Below, one piece after another: positions 39,625 through 46,829 of a stretch of 46,829 bases of DNA; position 1 is the stretch's first letter; every line of letters starts with the position of its first letter. The notes under the pieces are model-generated. The model saw nothing but the letters and a program-made list of their open reading frames with translations. It made no database searches and was not told where the DNA came from. This DNA comes from Candidatus Segetimicrobium genomatis (lineage in GTDB: Bacteria > Sysuimicrobiota > Sysuimicrobiia > Sysuimicrobiales > Segetimicrobiaceae). The stretch covers positions 1-46,829 of the forward strand of contig VBAK01000168.1 of assembly GCA_005882275.1 (NCBI GenBank), in the 5' to 3' direction. Made by a program: the position numbers and the translations under genes.

Positions 39625-41592
39625 TCAGAGACCTGTGTTCCACTCGCCGCTTCGATCGGCTTTCTGGACTCCGCCGCCCGTCTGGCCGGCCGCCTGCACG
39701 GCGGGTAGCGCGCCGAAGTAAAGGTCCTGCACCTGCCGGTCCGTGCGGACGGCGCTTGGCGGACCATCCATGATGATGCTCCCCTGGTGGAGGACGAGCA
39801 CGCGCTCGACCAGCTGGAAGATCACCTCGAGATGATGCTCGACGACCAGCACCGTCAGGCGGCTGGGCAGCGACGCCAGCAGCCGCTGCATGGCCGCCAT
39901 CTCCGCCTGAGACAGTCCCGCCGTCGGCTCGTCCAGCAGCAGGAGCGCAGGGTCCACGGCGATCGCGAGCGCGATCTCGAGCTGACGCTGATGCCCGTAC
40001 GAAAGGTGGCGGACTTCGACGTTCGCGTGCGGCCACAGGCCGAAGGTCTCGAGCAGCTCCCGCGATCGGGCCCTGAGGTCGCCGTGCGTTCGGAGCGGAC
40101 GCCACAACCGCAGGCGGTAGCGCCGGTAGGTCGAGCCCAAGAGGGCGACTTCCACGTTTTCCCGGGCGGTGAGGCGAGGATACAGCAGCGTGACTTGGAA
40201 GGTGCGGGAGAGGCCGAGCGCCGCGCGGCCGCTCGGAGACTCACGTGTCACGTCGCGGCCGAACAAGACCACCCGTCCGCGGGTCGGCGGCTCGAGTCCG
40301 CTGATCACGTGAAAGAGGGTCGTCTTTCCCGCGCCATTCAGGCCGATGATCCCCACACGCTGGCCGGCGCCGACGGAGACGTCGATATCGGTCAGGACGG
40401 GCAGATCGCCGAATGCCTTGCTGACGCCCGCAAGCCGAAGGGCGGGGCGAGACCGTCCATCGTGGACCAGGTCCCCACCGGTTCCGAGCGGCGCCGGCGT
40501 CTCTCGTCCGCCCGAAGCGGCGGCGCCGCGGAGAAGCGAAGCCACGGACCCGGCCACGGCGGGCCCTCCCTCACTGGCCGGCTCCCGCTCCACGGCCCGC
40601 TTCGGCGCGCCGGCCCGAGACAGCAGGCCGGCGACTCCGGTCACGATTCCGTTCGGGACGTAGACCGTCGCCAGCACGTAGATGACGCCGAGGATGATCG
40701 GCCAGTAGTCCACCCACAGGGTGCTGAGCTCGTACTTCAGCGCGGTCATGACCACGGCGCCGACGACCGGCCCGGCCACCGTGCCCGCGCCGCCGAGGAT
40801 GACCATGAGCATCGCGGTGAATGACTGGTCGATTGAGAGGTCGCTGGGGCTCGCGATGCCGTTGTAGGCGGCGTTGAGGATGCCGGCGACCGCGGCGGCG
40901 ATCCCCGCCAGGATGAACGCGACGTACTTGTGGACATAAGTCCGGTAGCCGAGCGTCTGACAGCGGACCTCCCGCTCGCGAATGCCCCGCAGCGTGAGTC
41001 CGAACGGTGAGGCGATGATCAGGGAGACGAGCGCGGCGACCGCCGCGAAGATCCCCAGCGTAAAGTAGTAGAAATTCGCGTCGGAGTAGAACCACGGCGA
41101 GGGGCGGCCGCCGCCCAGTTCGAGCCCGTTCGCCCCGCCGGTGAAGGTGCCCCAGCGGTAGTCCGCTCCCCAGAGTACCTGGCCCATCGCCAGGGTGACG
41201 AGGAGAAAGTACAGGCCGCGCAGCCGGACGGCAATCAACCCCAGCACCGCGGCGCCGGCGGTGCCGAGGGCGATCGCGGCAAGCGCGGCGGGCCACCAGG
41301 CCACGCCGTACCTGACCAGCAGGATGGCGAGCCCATAGGACCCCAGGCCGAAAAAAGCGGCCTGGCCGAGCGAGTCCAGTCCCGCGTACCCCATCAGCAG
41401 ATTGAGGCCCATGGCCAGGATGGAGTAGATCAACGCAAGCGTGGCGATCGTGAGCCAGTAGCTCGGGAGGGCCACGGGGACGATCGCCGCCAGAACCGCC
41501 AATCCCGCAAGGACGGCGACGCGGGTTCGCGCCGTCGCGCGGGGGTCGAGGATGACGGCGCGCGGCCGGGGATCGGCGGAGTCGACCGGCAT
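39625..41592 (-). CDS. Fused LivM permease and LivG ATPase
   Basis: A 655-residue fusion. Residues about 1-330 are a LivM permease with 8-10 membrane segments (MGLNLLMGYAGLDSLGQAAF, and GGAGTVAGPVVGA near its end). A polar linker of about 60 residues leads to a LivG ATPase at about 390-640 (GLNGAGKTT, LSYGHQRQLEIA, LDEPTAGLS). ATG at 41592 lies 10 bp after livH; a TTG at 41613 overlapping livH is an alternative. The fusion fixes permease and ATPase stoichiometry; fusions of this type are known in other bacteria. Confidence 0.95.
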   Translation of the reverse strand: MPVDSADPRPRAVILDPRATARTRVAVLAGLAVLAAIVPVALPSYWLTIATLALIYSILAMGLNLLMGYAGLDSLGQAAFFGLGSYGLAILLVRYGVAWWPAALAAIALGTAGAAVLGLIAVRLRGLYFLLVTLAMGQVLWGADYRWGTFTGGANGLELGGGRPSPWFYSDANFYYFTLGIFAAVAALVSLIIASPFGLTLRGIREREVRCQTLGYRTYVHKYVAFILAGIAAAVAGILNAAYNGIASPSDLSIDQSFTAMLMVILGGAGTVAGPVVGAVVMTALKYELSTLWVDYWPIILGVIYVLATVYVPNGIVTGVAGLLSRAGAPKRAVEREPASEGGPAVAGSVASLLRGAAASGGRETPAPLGTGGDLVHDGRSRPALRLAGVSKAFGDLPVLTDIDVSVGAGQRVGIIGLNGAGKTTLFHVISGLEPPTRGRVVLFGRDVTRESPSGRAALGLSRTFQVTLLYPRLTARENVEVALLGSTYRRYRLRLWRPLRTHGDLRARSRELLETFGLWPHANVEVRHLSYGHQRQLEIALAIAVDPALLLLDEPTAGLSQAEMAAMQRLLASLPSRLTVLVVEHHLEVIFQLVERVLVLHQGSIIMDGPPSAVRTDRQVQDLYFGALPAVQAAGQTGGGVQKADRSGEWNTGL

Positions 41593-41602
41593 CGCCGTAC
41601 CG

Positions 41603-42463
41603 CTACTCTCCAAAGGTCAGCTTCTTGCCGAGCAGCCCGGTCGGGCGCAGGCTGAGCACCAGGATCATCGGCGCGAACAGGACAAAGTACGAGTACTGGG
41701 CGAAGGCCGCGGTCCCGAGGTGCCAGAGGACCCCGACGAACAGACTGCCCACAAACGCCCCGGCGATGCTCCCCACGCCCCCCAGGACGACCACGACGAG
41801 GGTCAGGGTGAGAATCTCGAACTCCGCGCCCTGATACCCGCCGAGGAGCGGCGCGCCGAGCGCACCGCCGAGCCCAACGAGCAGGCCGGCAAAGCCGAAT
41901 AACATCATGGAGAGGCGCTCGATATTGATGCCGATGCTCCGCGCAATTTCCTCGTCGTCGACGGACGCGCGAACGAGCGCTCCGATCCGGGTCCGGTCGA
42001 TGAGCAGCCAGAGCGCGATCGCCAGCACGGCCGCGACCACGATCAGGAACGCGCGGTAGACCGGCACGATGGTCCCCAGGATGTGCAGCGTCCCATCGAG
42101 CCCCGGCGGCGTCGGCATCACCTCCGGGTAGCCACCCCAGATGAGGCGAACGGCCTGGACGATGATCAGCGTGACGCCATACATGGAGAGGACCTGCGGG
42201 AGCGGGGCAAGGTGAAAGCGCTTGAGCAGGACGCGGTGCAGAACGGCGGCCAGCGCCATCACGACGAGCGAGTCCACGATGATGGCGGCGGCGAACCCGC
42301 CGGCGCGCTCCGCGATCGTGATCCCGAGGTAGACCGCCAGGATGTAGAACGCGCCGTGGGCGATGTTGATCACCCGGATCACGCCGAGGGCCAGCGAGAA
42401 ACCGCTGGCGAGGATGAAAAGGAGCCCGCCGAACGCGATCCCGTTGATGATGTCACCGAGCAC
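41603..42463 (-). CDS. livH: LivH-type ABC transporter permease
   Basis: A 286-residue permease with about eight membrane segments. The LivH landmarks are ALGVIRVINIAHGAFYIL near the N-terminus, RASVDDEEIARSIGIN in the coupling loop and GGVGSIAGAFVGS near the end. GTG at 42463 has GGGAGG 7 nt upstream. It follows livK after a 133-bp gap with two hairpins. Partner of LivM-LivG and LivF. Confidence 0.95.
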   Translation of the reverse strand: MLGDIINGIAFGGLLFILASGFSLALGVIRVINIAHGAFYILAVYLGITIAERAGGFAAAIIVDSLVVMALAAVLHRVLLKRFHLAPLPQVLSMYGVTLIIVQAVRLIWGGYPEVMPTPPGLDGTLHILGTIVPVYRAFLIVVAAVLAIALWLLIDRTRIGALVRASVDDEEIARSIGINIERLSMMLFGFAGLLVGLGGALGAPLLGGYQGAEFEILTLTLVVVVLGGVGSIAGAFVGSLFVGVLWHLGTAAFAQYSYFVLFAPMILVLSLRPTGLLGKKLTFGE

Positions 42464-42492
42464 CCGCGGTCCTCCCTTCCCGCCGGCCGGCC

Positions 42493-42534
42493 GCCGTCAC
42501 GGGGACGGCGCGGGGCAGCCGGGGGATCCCCGGC
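42493..42534 (-). terminator. Two hairpins between livK and livH
   Basis: On the - strand GCCGGGG-ATC-CCCCGGC (42518-42534) is followed by GCCGTC-CCCGT-GACGGC (42493-42509). They sit between the binding-protein stop and the livH ribosome site. They could attenuate read-through or protect the livK mRNA 3' end, giving more binding protein than permease, as known for maltose-type operons. No U-tract. Confidence 0.4.
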
Positions 42535-42596
42535 CGCCCTCACCCGTCCTCGATCTCACGCCGGACGTCCGGTCCCGGGCGTCGCTGCTACCCGCA

Positions 42597-43871
42597 TCAC
42601 TGCGGGAAGTCCCGCGAGAAAACGGGATGGCTCAAGAACTGCTCCGGCGATTCCGTCCAGAACTGACTGGCGCTCGAAATCGTCGCCAGCACGGTCTTGT
42701 GGTTCGGCCTGTCGACCTTGAAGATGTACAGGTTGTTGACCGGGTTGTGGTAGCCGTCCATGGCCAGCGGCCCGCGGGGCGTGACGGCGAGCTTCGTTTC
42801 GACAATGGCATTGATGAACTGCTCAGGATTCTTGACGATCCAGCCGGGCACGGCGTCGGCGCTCATCCCGGTCTTGTTGCGGTAGTTGGTGATCGCCTCG
42901 TCGATCCAATGGGCCGACGTGTACGTCGACTCACCCCAGTACGAAGGCGTCTGGCCGCCGTACGCCTTCTGCCAGGCCTCGATGAACGCCTGCGTCGCGG
43001 CCGCCGGCGTGTCCTTGCTGTACTCGTGGACGATGGTGATGCCGACGGCGTCCTTACCCGCCGCCTGCAGCGCGTCTTCGTCGCCGATGTCCGGCCCGCC
43101 GATCAACGGAATCTTCCCGCCGAGGCCGAACTGATTGTAGGCCTTCTCGAAGCGCGGCACGTGCGCGCCGACGAGGATCGCATACACGGCGTCGACGTTC
43201 GCGTTGAGCTGGCGGACGAACGGCGCGTAATCCGACACCGTGAACGGGGCGAAGAGCTTCTGGACGACCTTGCCCCCCGACTTCTCGAAGGCGTACTGGA
43301 AGCCGCCGGCGGATTCCCAGCCGTACGCGTAGTCCTGGGCGATGACCGCGACCCGCTTGTAGTGCAGATGCTGATAGACCCACTGGCCGAAGTAAAGGTT
43401 GGGTTGGCTGCTGGTCATGTTGAGGCGGGCGAAGGTCGGCACCAATTTCCGCTGCGTGAGGTTGTCCGCCGATGACATCGGCGTGATGAATGCCACATGC
43501 CTGGGAGCCGTGACCTGGATGACCGCCAGCGACTCCAGGGCCAGGGCGGCGCCGCCGATGAAGTCGACGTGGTCGCTGGAGATGAGTTTTCGCGTCTTGG
43601 CGATCACCATCGCCGGATCGGCCTGCGTGTCCTCGATGTAGAGTTTGACCGGCACACCGCCGAGCATGTTGTCGTGCTGCTTGAGGTAGAGCTGGTAACC
43701 GCGCACCATCTCCCCCGCCTGCTCGGCGATGGGCCCCGTCAGCGCCAGCGGGACGCCGATCTTGAGCGTGACGGCCCCCGCGCCCGCCCCCGCTCCAAGG
43801 TTCAGAGCGGTCAGGGAGACCGCCGCGACCATGCCAACCACGGACAGCCACCTGCTGATATATGGCCGCAT
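42597..43871 (-). CDS. LivK-type substrate-binding protein
   Basis: A 424-residue Peripla_BP_6 protein. Signal peptide of about 35 residues (MRPYISRWLSVVGMVAAVSL), then IGVPLALTGPIAEQAGEMVRG, the standard opening of the Liv group, and FIGGAALALESLAVIQV. The ATG at 43871 is chosen because GAGGGGGG lies 9 nt before it; the longer frame to 43910 starts before the signal peptide. It is longer than LivK (about 370), like binding proteins for aromatic or amide substrates. Confidence 0.92.
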   Translation of the reverse strand: MRPYISRWLSVVGMVAAVSLTALNLGAGAGAGAVTLKIGVPLALTGPIAEQAGEMVRGYQLYLKQHDNMLGGVPVKLYIEDTQADPAMVIAKTRKLISSDHVDFIGGAALALESLAVIQVTAPRHVAFITPMSSADNLTQRKLVPTFARLNMTSSQPNLYFGQWVYQHLHYKRVAVIAQDYAYGWESAGGFQYAFEKSGGKVVQKLFAPFTVSDYAPFVRQLNANVDAVYAILVGAHVPRFEKAYNQFGLGGKIPLIGGPDIGDEDALQAAGKDAVGITIVHEYSKDTPAAATQAFIEAWQKAYGGQTPSYWGESTYTSAHWIDEAITNYRNKTGMSADAVPGWIVKNPEQFINAIVETKLAVTPRGPLAMDGYHNPVNNLYIFKVDRPNHKTVLATISSASQFWTESPEQFLSHPVFSRDFPQ

Positions 43872-43932
43872 ACCCTTACACCCCCCTCTCTTCGTCTCTG
43901 CGATCCTCATGCCTGAGTCCGCTTCCTCGAGA

Positions 43933-45060
43933 TCACTCCCCCGGCCCGCGCCCTCCCCCCTGGATGAGCAGATCGCCGCTTCCGGCGGCGAGGTTCGAGT
44001 ACGCCGCCGGCCCGTCCTCGAGCCCGACCTCCCGCTCCCCGCGCGCCGACGCGTAGGCCGCGGTGAGCACAGCCATCAGATGACGACCGTCGCCGCCAGG
44101 CACCGGCGGCGGGACCCCCCGGCGCACCGCCGTCACAAAGTCCATGACCTCATAGACATGCCCGAGGCCGAACACGACCTCCGCGGCGCCCGTTGGGACG
44201 GGCGGCTGCCGGACCTCCTGCAGCGCGTATCCGTCCCGCATCGAGGCGAGACGGAGGCGGTCCCCCTCGAGCACAACGTACCCCTCAGTCCCGTGGATCT
44301 CGAGGCGCGTGCCGGTGAAGTCGTCGGTGATCGGCGCGCCGTTCGTCGTCGCGAGCGTGGCCAGCGCTCCCGAGCGCAGCTGCAGCGCGAGGACCGCGGT
44401 GTCCTCGTAGTCCTGCCCGTCCCGAACGAGGCGGTCCGTCCATGCCTTGACGGCGCGCGCCGGGCCGGCGAACCAGAGGAGCAGATCGAGGAAATGAATC
44501 GCCTGGGTGGTGAGGATGCCGCCGGCGGCCAGGCCTCTCCGGCCGCGCCATGGGGACGCGCCGGAGGGATCGCCCGTCAGCGCGCTCGAATGCATGACGC
44601 TTCCCATCAGCACCCGGCCGAGGGCGCCTTCCCGAATCGCGCGCTTGGTGCGAATGTTGTCGGGGAAATACCGGTGGTTCATGACCAAACCGAGCGCGAC
44701 GCCGCGCCGTTCGCAGGCCGCCATCATCTCGTCGGCTTCCGACACGCTGCGAGCGAGCGGCTTCTCGCACAAGACGTGTTTCGAGGCGGCGGCCGCCGCG
44801 ACCGTCGCCTCGCAGTGCAGGAAATCGGGCAGGCAGATTGAGACCGCGTGCACGTCGGGACGGCTCAGCAGGTCGCGGTAGTCCGCATAGACGTGGGGCA
44901 CGTCGAAGTCCTGCGCCAGCCGCTCCGCGCGATCCGGGTCTTGATCGGCGACCGCGACCAGGCGGACGCCGGCGGGCCCGAGCGCGCGCACACCCCACGC
45001 GTGCGCCGGCGCCACCCACCCGCAGCCGATGATCCCGTACCCGAAACCGCCGCCGCCCAT
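43933..45060 (-). CDS. Gfo/Idh/MocA-family oxidoreductase
   Basis: A 375-residue NAD(P)-dependent sugar or inositol dehydrogenase type. Rossmann motif GIIGCGWVAPAHA at residues 9-21, the conserved EKPLA in HVLCEKPLARS near 98, and a substrate domain with HFLDLLLWFAG supplying the catalytic His region. Members oxidise or epimerise sugars, inositols and their amino derivatives. ATG 7 bp after ridA. Supports a sugar or polyol substrate for the island. Confidence 0.9.
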   Translation of the reverse strand: MGGGGFGYGIIGCGWVAPAHAWGVRALGPAGVRLVAVADQDPDRAERLAQDFDVPHVYADYRDLLSRPDVHAVSICLPDFLHCEATVAAAAASKHVLCEKPLARSVSEADEMMAACERRGVALGLVMNHRYFPDNIRTKRAIREGALGRVLMGSVMHSSALTGDPSGASPWRGRRGLAAGGILTTQAIHFLDLLLWFAGPARAVKAWTDRLVRDGQDYEDTAVLALQLRSGALATLATTNGAPITDDFTGTRLEIHGTEGYVVLEGDRLRLASMRDGYALQEVRQPPVPTGAAEVVFGLGHVYEVMDFVTAVRRGVPPPVPGGDGRHLMAVLTAAYASARGEREVGLEDGPAAYSNLAAGSGDLLIQGGGRGPGE

Positions 45061-45067
45061 CGCGGCG

Positions 45068-45505
45068 TTATGTCTTGCCCTCGATGTAGGCGATCGCCTC
45101 GATCTCCAGGATCCAATCGGGGTGAACCAGGTCTCGCACGGCGACCGCGGTGCAGACGGGATACGGTGGTTCGAAGAACTCCCCACGGATGTGCTGGTAG
45201 TGAGCATAGTACTGCATGTCGGTCACGAAGACGTTGGCCATGACAACATCCGCCATCGTCCCGCCGGCTGATTCGACGATGTCCTTGATGTTGCTCAAGA
45301 CCTGACGCCACTGCGCCGCGGGGTCGATTTTCGGCACCGTCATGTTCGTGCCCGCTTCGGCCCCCACTGTCTTCATGGTCTTGTAGTCGACCGCGGTGAT
45401 CCCGGAGAGAAACAGCCACGGGCCCACCCGGATCCCGGGGCTCCAGATCCGTCCCCCCAGGCCTTTCGTGTATGCGGGTCCCGTCACGAGCTGTTTTCGA
45501 GCCAT
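45068..45505 (-). CDS. RidA/YjgF-family protein lacking the catalytic Arg
   Basis: A 145-residue Rid protein (LFLSGITAVDYKTM, VLSNIKDIVESAGG, ILEIEAIAYI). At the place of E. coli Arg105 the chain reads PVCTAVAV, with no Arg, so the classical deaminase mechanism is doubtful and it may be a Rid4-7-like protein with another small-molecule role. ATG 2 bp after the iclR stop: the two are tightly coupled. Confidence 0.85.
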   Translation of the reverse strand: MARKQLVTGPAYTKGLGGRIWSPGIRVGPWLFLSGITAVDYKTMKTVGAEAGTNMTVPKIDPAAQWRQVLSNIKDIVESAGGTMADVVMANVFVTDMQYYAHYQHIRGEFFEPPYPVCTAVAVRDLVHPDWILEIEAIAYIEGKT

Positions 45506-45507
45506 CC

Positions 45508-46365
45508 TTATCCCCCTCTCCTCGACGTTGGTGCGACCGACCCGATCGCCGTTCGCCTGCTCAGCCTTCGCTTCCGGGGGGGAGCCTTCTGGACGCTCCC
45601 CCGGAATCCCAAACGTTCCGAGATTCTCGCCGCGGCCTGCCCGAACAGCGGCCGATGCTTCTCCATCTCCGGGCGCGTGAACCGCACCGCGGGTCCGGAG
45701 ACCGAGAACGCGGCGACCACCATCCCGCGGTGGTCACGGAGCGGGAAGGCGATGCAGTGCAGGTTCTCCTCGAACTCCTCGAGGTCCATTGCGAACCCCG
45801 CGGCGCGGATGCGCCGCAGTTCGGCCCGCAGGAGACGCGGCGTGGTGATCGTCCGGCGGGTGTGCGCCCGCAGGCCCGAGGCGATGAGCGCGTCCGCGTA
45901 CTCCGCCGGCTGGGCGGCGAGCAGGACCTTGCCCAGCGCGGTGGCGTGCAGCGGAATGGCAAACCCGATGTGCGAGTCGACCCGCAGCGACAGCGGACTG
46001 AGGATCTTGTCGATGTAGATCGCCGCGCGGTCTCCAAGGACCCCGAGGTATACCGTCTCGTGCGCGGTAAACGCAATCTCTTCGAGCACCGGCATCGCCG
46101 CCCGGCGGAGGGTCAGGTCCGACAGGTACGCCAGCCCCACCTCGTACGCGCGGAGACCAAGTCCGTACCGCCCGGTCTCTGGACTCTTGGTGACAAACCC
46201 TTCGGCCGCCATGGTGGAGAGCAGCCGGCTGATCGTGCTCTTGCCCAACTCGAGGACCTTCGCGGCTTCAGTCACGCTCACGTGGGGACGTTCGGGCGAA
46301 AACAAACTCAGGAGGTGCAGGGCATGGCCGACGGACCGGACGTATCGCGGATGCCGCTTCCCCAT
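45508..46365 (-). CDS. IclR-family transcriptional regulator
   Basis: A 285-residue regulator. N-terminal winged helix-turn-helix (VSVTEAAKVLELGKSTISRLLSTM, residues about 30-53 with recognition helix GKSTISRLL) and a C-terminal ligand-binding domain (ALGKVLLAAQP, FEENLHCIAFPLRDHRG). It likely controls the downstream catabolic genes and itself. The ATG at 46365 is chosen since the longer frame (46419) overlaps the promoter and its palindrome. First gene of the co-directional island; followed by ridA after 2 bp. Confidence 0.92.
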   Translation of the reverse strand: MGKRHPRYVRSVGHALHLLSLFSPERPHVSVTEAAKVLELGKSTISRLLSTMAAEGFVTKSPETGRYGLGLRAYEVGLAYLSDLTLRRAAMPVLEEIAFTAHETVYLGVLGDRAAIYIDKILSPLSLRVDSHIGFAIPLHATALGKVLLAAQPAEYADALIASGLRAHTRRTITTPRLLRAELRRIRAAGFAMDLEEFEENLHCIAFPLRDHRGMVVAAFSVSGPAVRFTRPEMEKHRPLFGQAAARISERLGFRGSVQKAPPRKRRLSRRTAIGSVAPTSRRGG

Positions 46366-46390
46366 CTCAGCGCATCCTTTGTTCCGCACT

Positions 46391-46407
46391 GGGCAACACC
46401 GTTGCCC
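46391..46407. promoter_or_regulatory. Palindromic operator candidate before iclR
   Basis: Perfect 7-bp inverted repeat GGGCAAC/GTTGCCC with a 3-bp centre, lying between the predicted transcription start and the iclR ATG. Position suits autorepression by IclR or another regulator; as RNA it would be a hairpin in the leader. Confidence 0.5.
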
Positions 46408-46417
46408 GGATGGAAAC

Positions 46418-46447
46418 ACCCTAGCAAACGGCGAAGCGCCCTGTCAA
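46418..46447 (-). promoter_or_regulatory. iclR promoter
   Basis: On the - strand TTGACA (46442-46447) and TAGGGT (46418-46423) are separated by 18 bp. Predicted start near 46411, 46 nt before the iclR ATG. It is the likely main promoter of the catabolic island. Confidence 0.6.
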
Positions 46448-46533
46448 CCGGACTCGCAGCGGGCCAATAGAGATAACGCCGGCTCAGAGCCGGGTCGGCG
46501 CTTCGTTCGCTGGGAGGGAAGCGGTCTTGCGGG

Positions 46534-46829
46534 CTACGGGCCCGACTGCAGGCGTGAGGCCCTGGGGCGGGGGCGGGCGGCCACGCGGGACACGGTCGCC
46601 CGCCGCGTGGGGCGCGCTCCGAGCAAGATCCAGATCCGCCGGTAGATGGCGCCGAGCCCGGCCCGCGTGTCGGGGTCGTTCCGGCCGCGGCCGGTCAGAT
46701 AATCGTGCAGAATGCTCAGGACGACGCCGGAGGGCATCCGCTTCAAGATCCGCTTGCCGACCCGCGCCACCGATTCCAGTTCGACGATCGCCTCCTCGAG
46801 CGCGTCATCCACGAGGTCCTCGCTCGACC
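46534..46829 (-). CDS. Unknown protein, 5' end outside window
   Basis: The frame is open to the right window edge; the first internal GTG is at 46812, but the sequence before it (SSEDL) continues the acidic helix, so the true start is probably outside. Visible residues: an acidic helix (DDALEEAIVELESVARVG), a hydrophobic core (VVLSILHDYL), IYRRIWILLGA and an Arg-rich tail. I know no family. It is co-directional with iclR but separated by the iclR promoter. Confidence 0.45.
   Translation of the reverse strand, partial: SSEDLVDDALEEAIVELESVARVGKRILKRMPSGVVLSILHDYLTGRGRNDPDTRAGLGAIYRRIWILLGARPTRRATVSRVAARPRPRASRLQSGP

Noticed and set aside
1-46829. CRISPR arrays, insertion sequences, prophage genes and attachment-site repeats
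   Set aside because: No regularly spaced repeats, transposase, integrase or phage structural genes were found; the only direct repeats are the short ones listed.

Overview
The window is 46.8 kb of very GC-rich bacterial chromosome, densely coding, with frequent GTG starts, many 1-8 bp gene overlaps, and no rRNA, tRNA, insertion sequence, integrase or CRISPR array that I could find. Two promoters sit so close to their start codons that the mRNAs would be leaderless. GH57 glucan enzymes beside glgC and gpgS, a type IV secretion locus with VirB2/VirB5/VirB10-like parts, and a large ABC-transporter catabolic island fit an uncultivated high-GC soil or thermophile lineage. The sequence alone does not let me name the phylum.

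Region 1 (1-8620, + strand) is a carbohydrate cluster: a 5'-truncated GT4 glycosyltransferase, glucosyl-3-phosphoglycerate synthase (gpgS), an MscS-type mechanosensitive channel, a GH57 glucan branching enzyme, ADP-glucose pyrophosphorylase (glgC) and a GH57/DUF3536 protein. It combines glucan storage with synthesis of a glucosylglycerate-type solute and osmotic pressure release.

Region 2 (8638-12555) holds a secreted beta-propeller protein, a small unknown protein behind a structured leader, and a YprA/MrfA-like DExH helicase with a DUF1998 zinc domain.

Region 3 (12644-22750, - strand) is a type IV secretion locus read VirB10-like, VirB2, VirB3, VirB4, VirB5/TrbJ-like, VirB6/TrbL-like, a small exported protein, a Phd/VapC toxin-antitoxin pair, and a VirD4-like coupling protein; the helicase of region 2 follows on the same strand. 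The array is bounded by a divergent gene upstream and a convergent gene downstream, so its contents are fully visible. No relaxase, VirB11, VirB8 or VirB9 is recognisable in it. The toxin-antitoxin pair has its own TTGACA-N17-TAGTCT promoter overlapped by two 8-bp palindromes and is 3 bp from virD4. This minimal, relaxase-less system with an embedded addiction module is the most interesting part of the window.

Region 4 (22853-28171, + strand) has a LonH/YcbZ-like AAA protease and a GAF-PAS-PAS-GGDEF-EAL cyclic-di-GMP enzyme. The GGDEF domain carries an in-frame 48-bp tandem duplication in its active-site segment.

Region 5 (28184-46829, - strand) is a co-directional catabolic island led by an IclR regulator: RidA, Gfo/Idh/MocA oxidoreductase, Liv-type transporter with a fused LivM-LivG, zinc alcohol dehydrogenase, Rbs-type sugar transporter, amidohydrolase, NifU-like domain protein, second RidA, two SDRs, an M24 peptidase-like protein and an acyl-CoA dehydrogenase with an unusual active-site motif. 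It looks like uptake and degradation of an unidentified sugar, polyol or amide-bearing compound. A partial unknown gene lies at the right edge.
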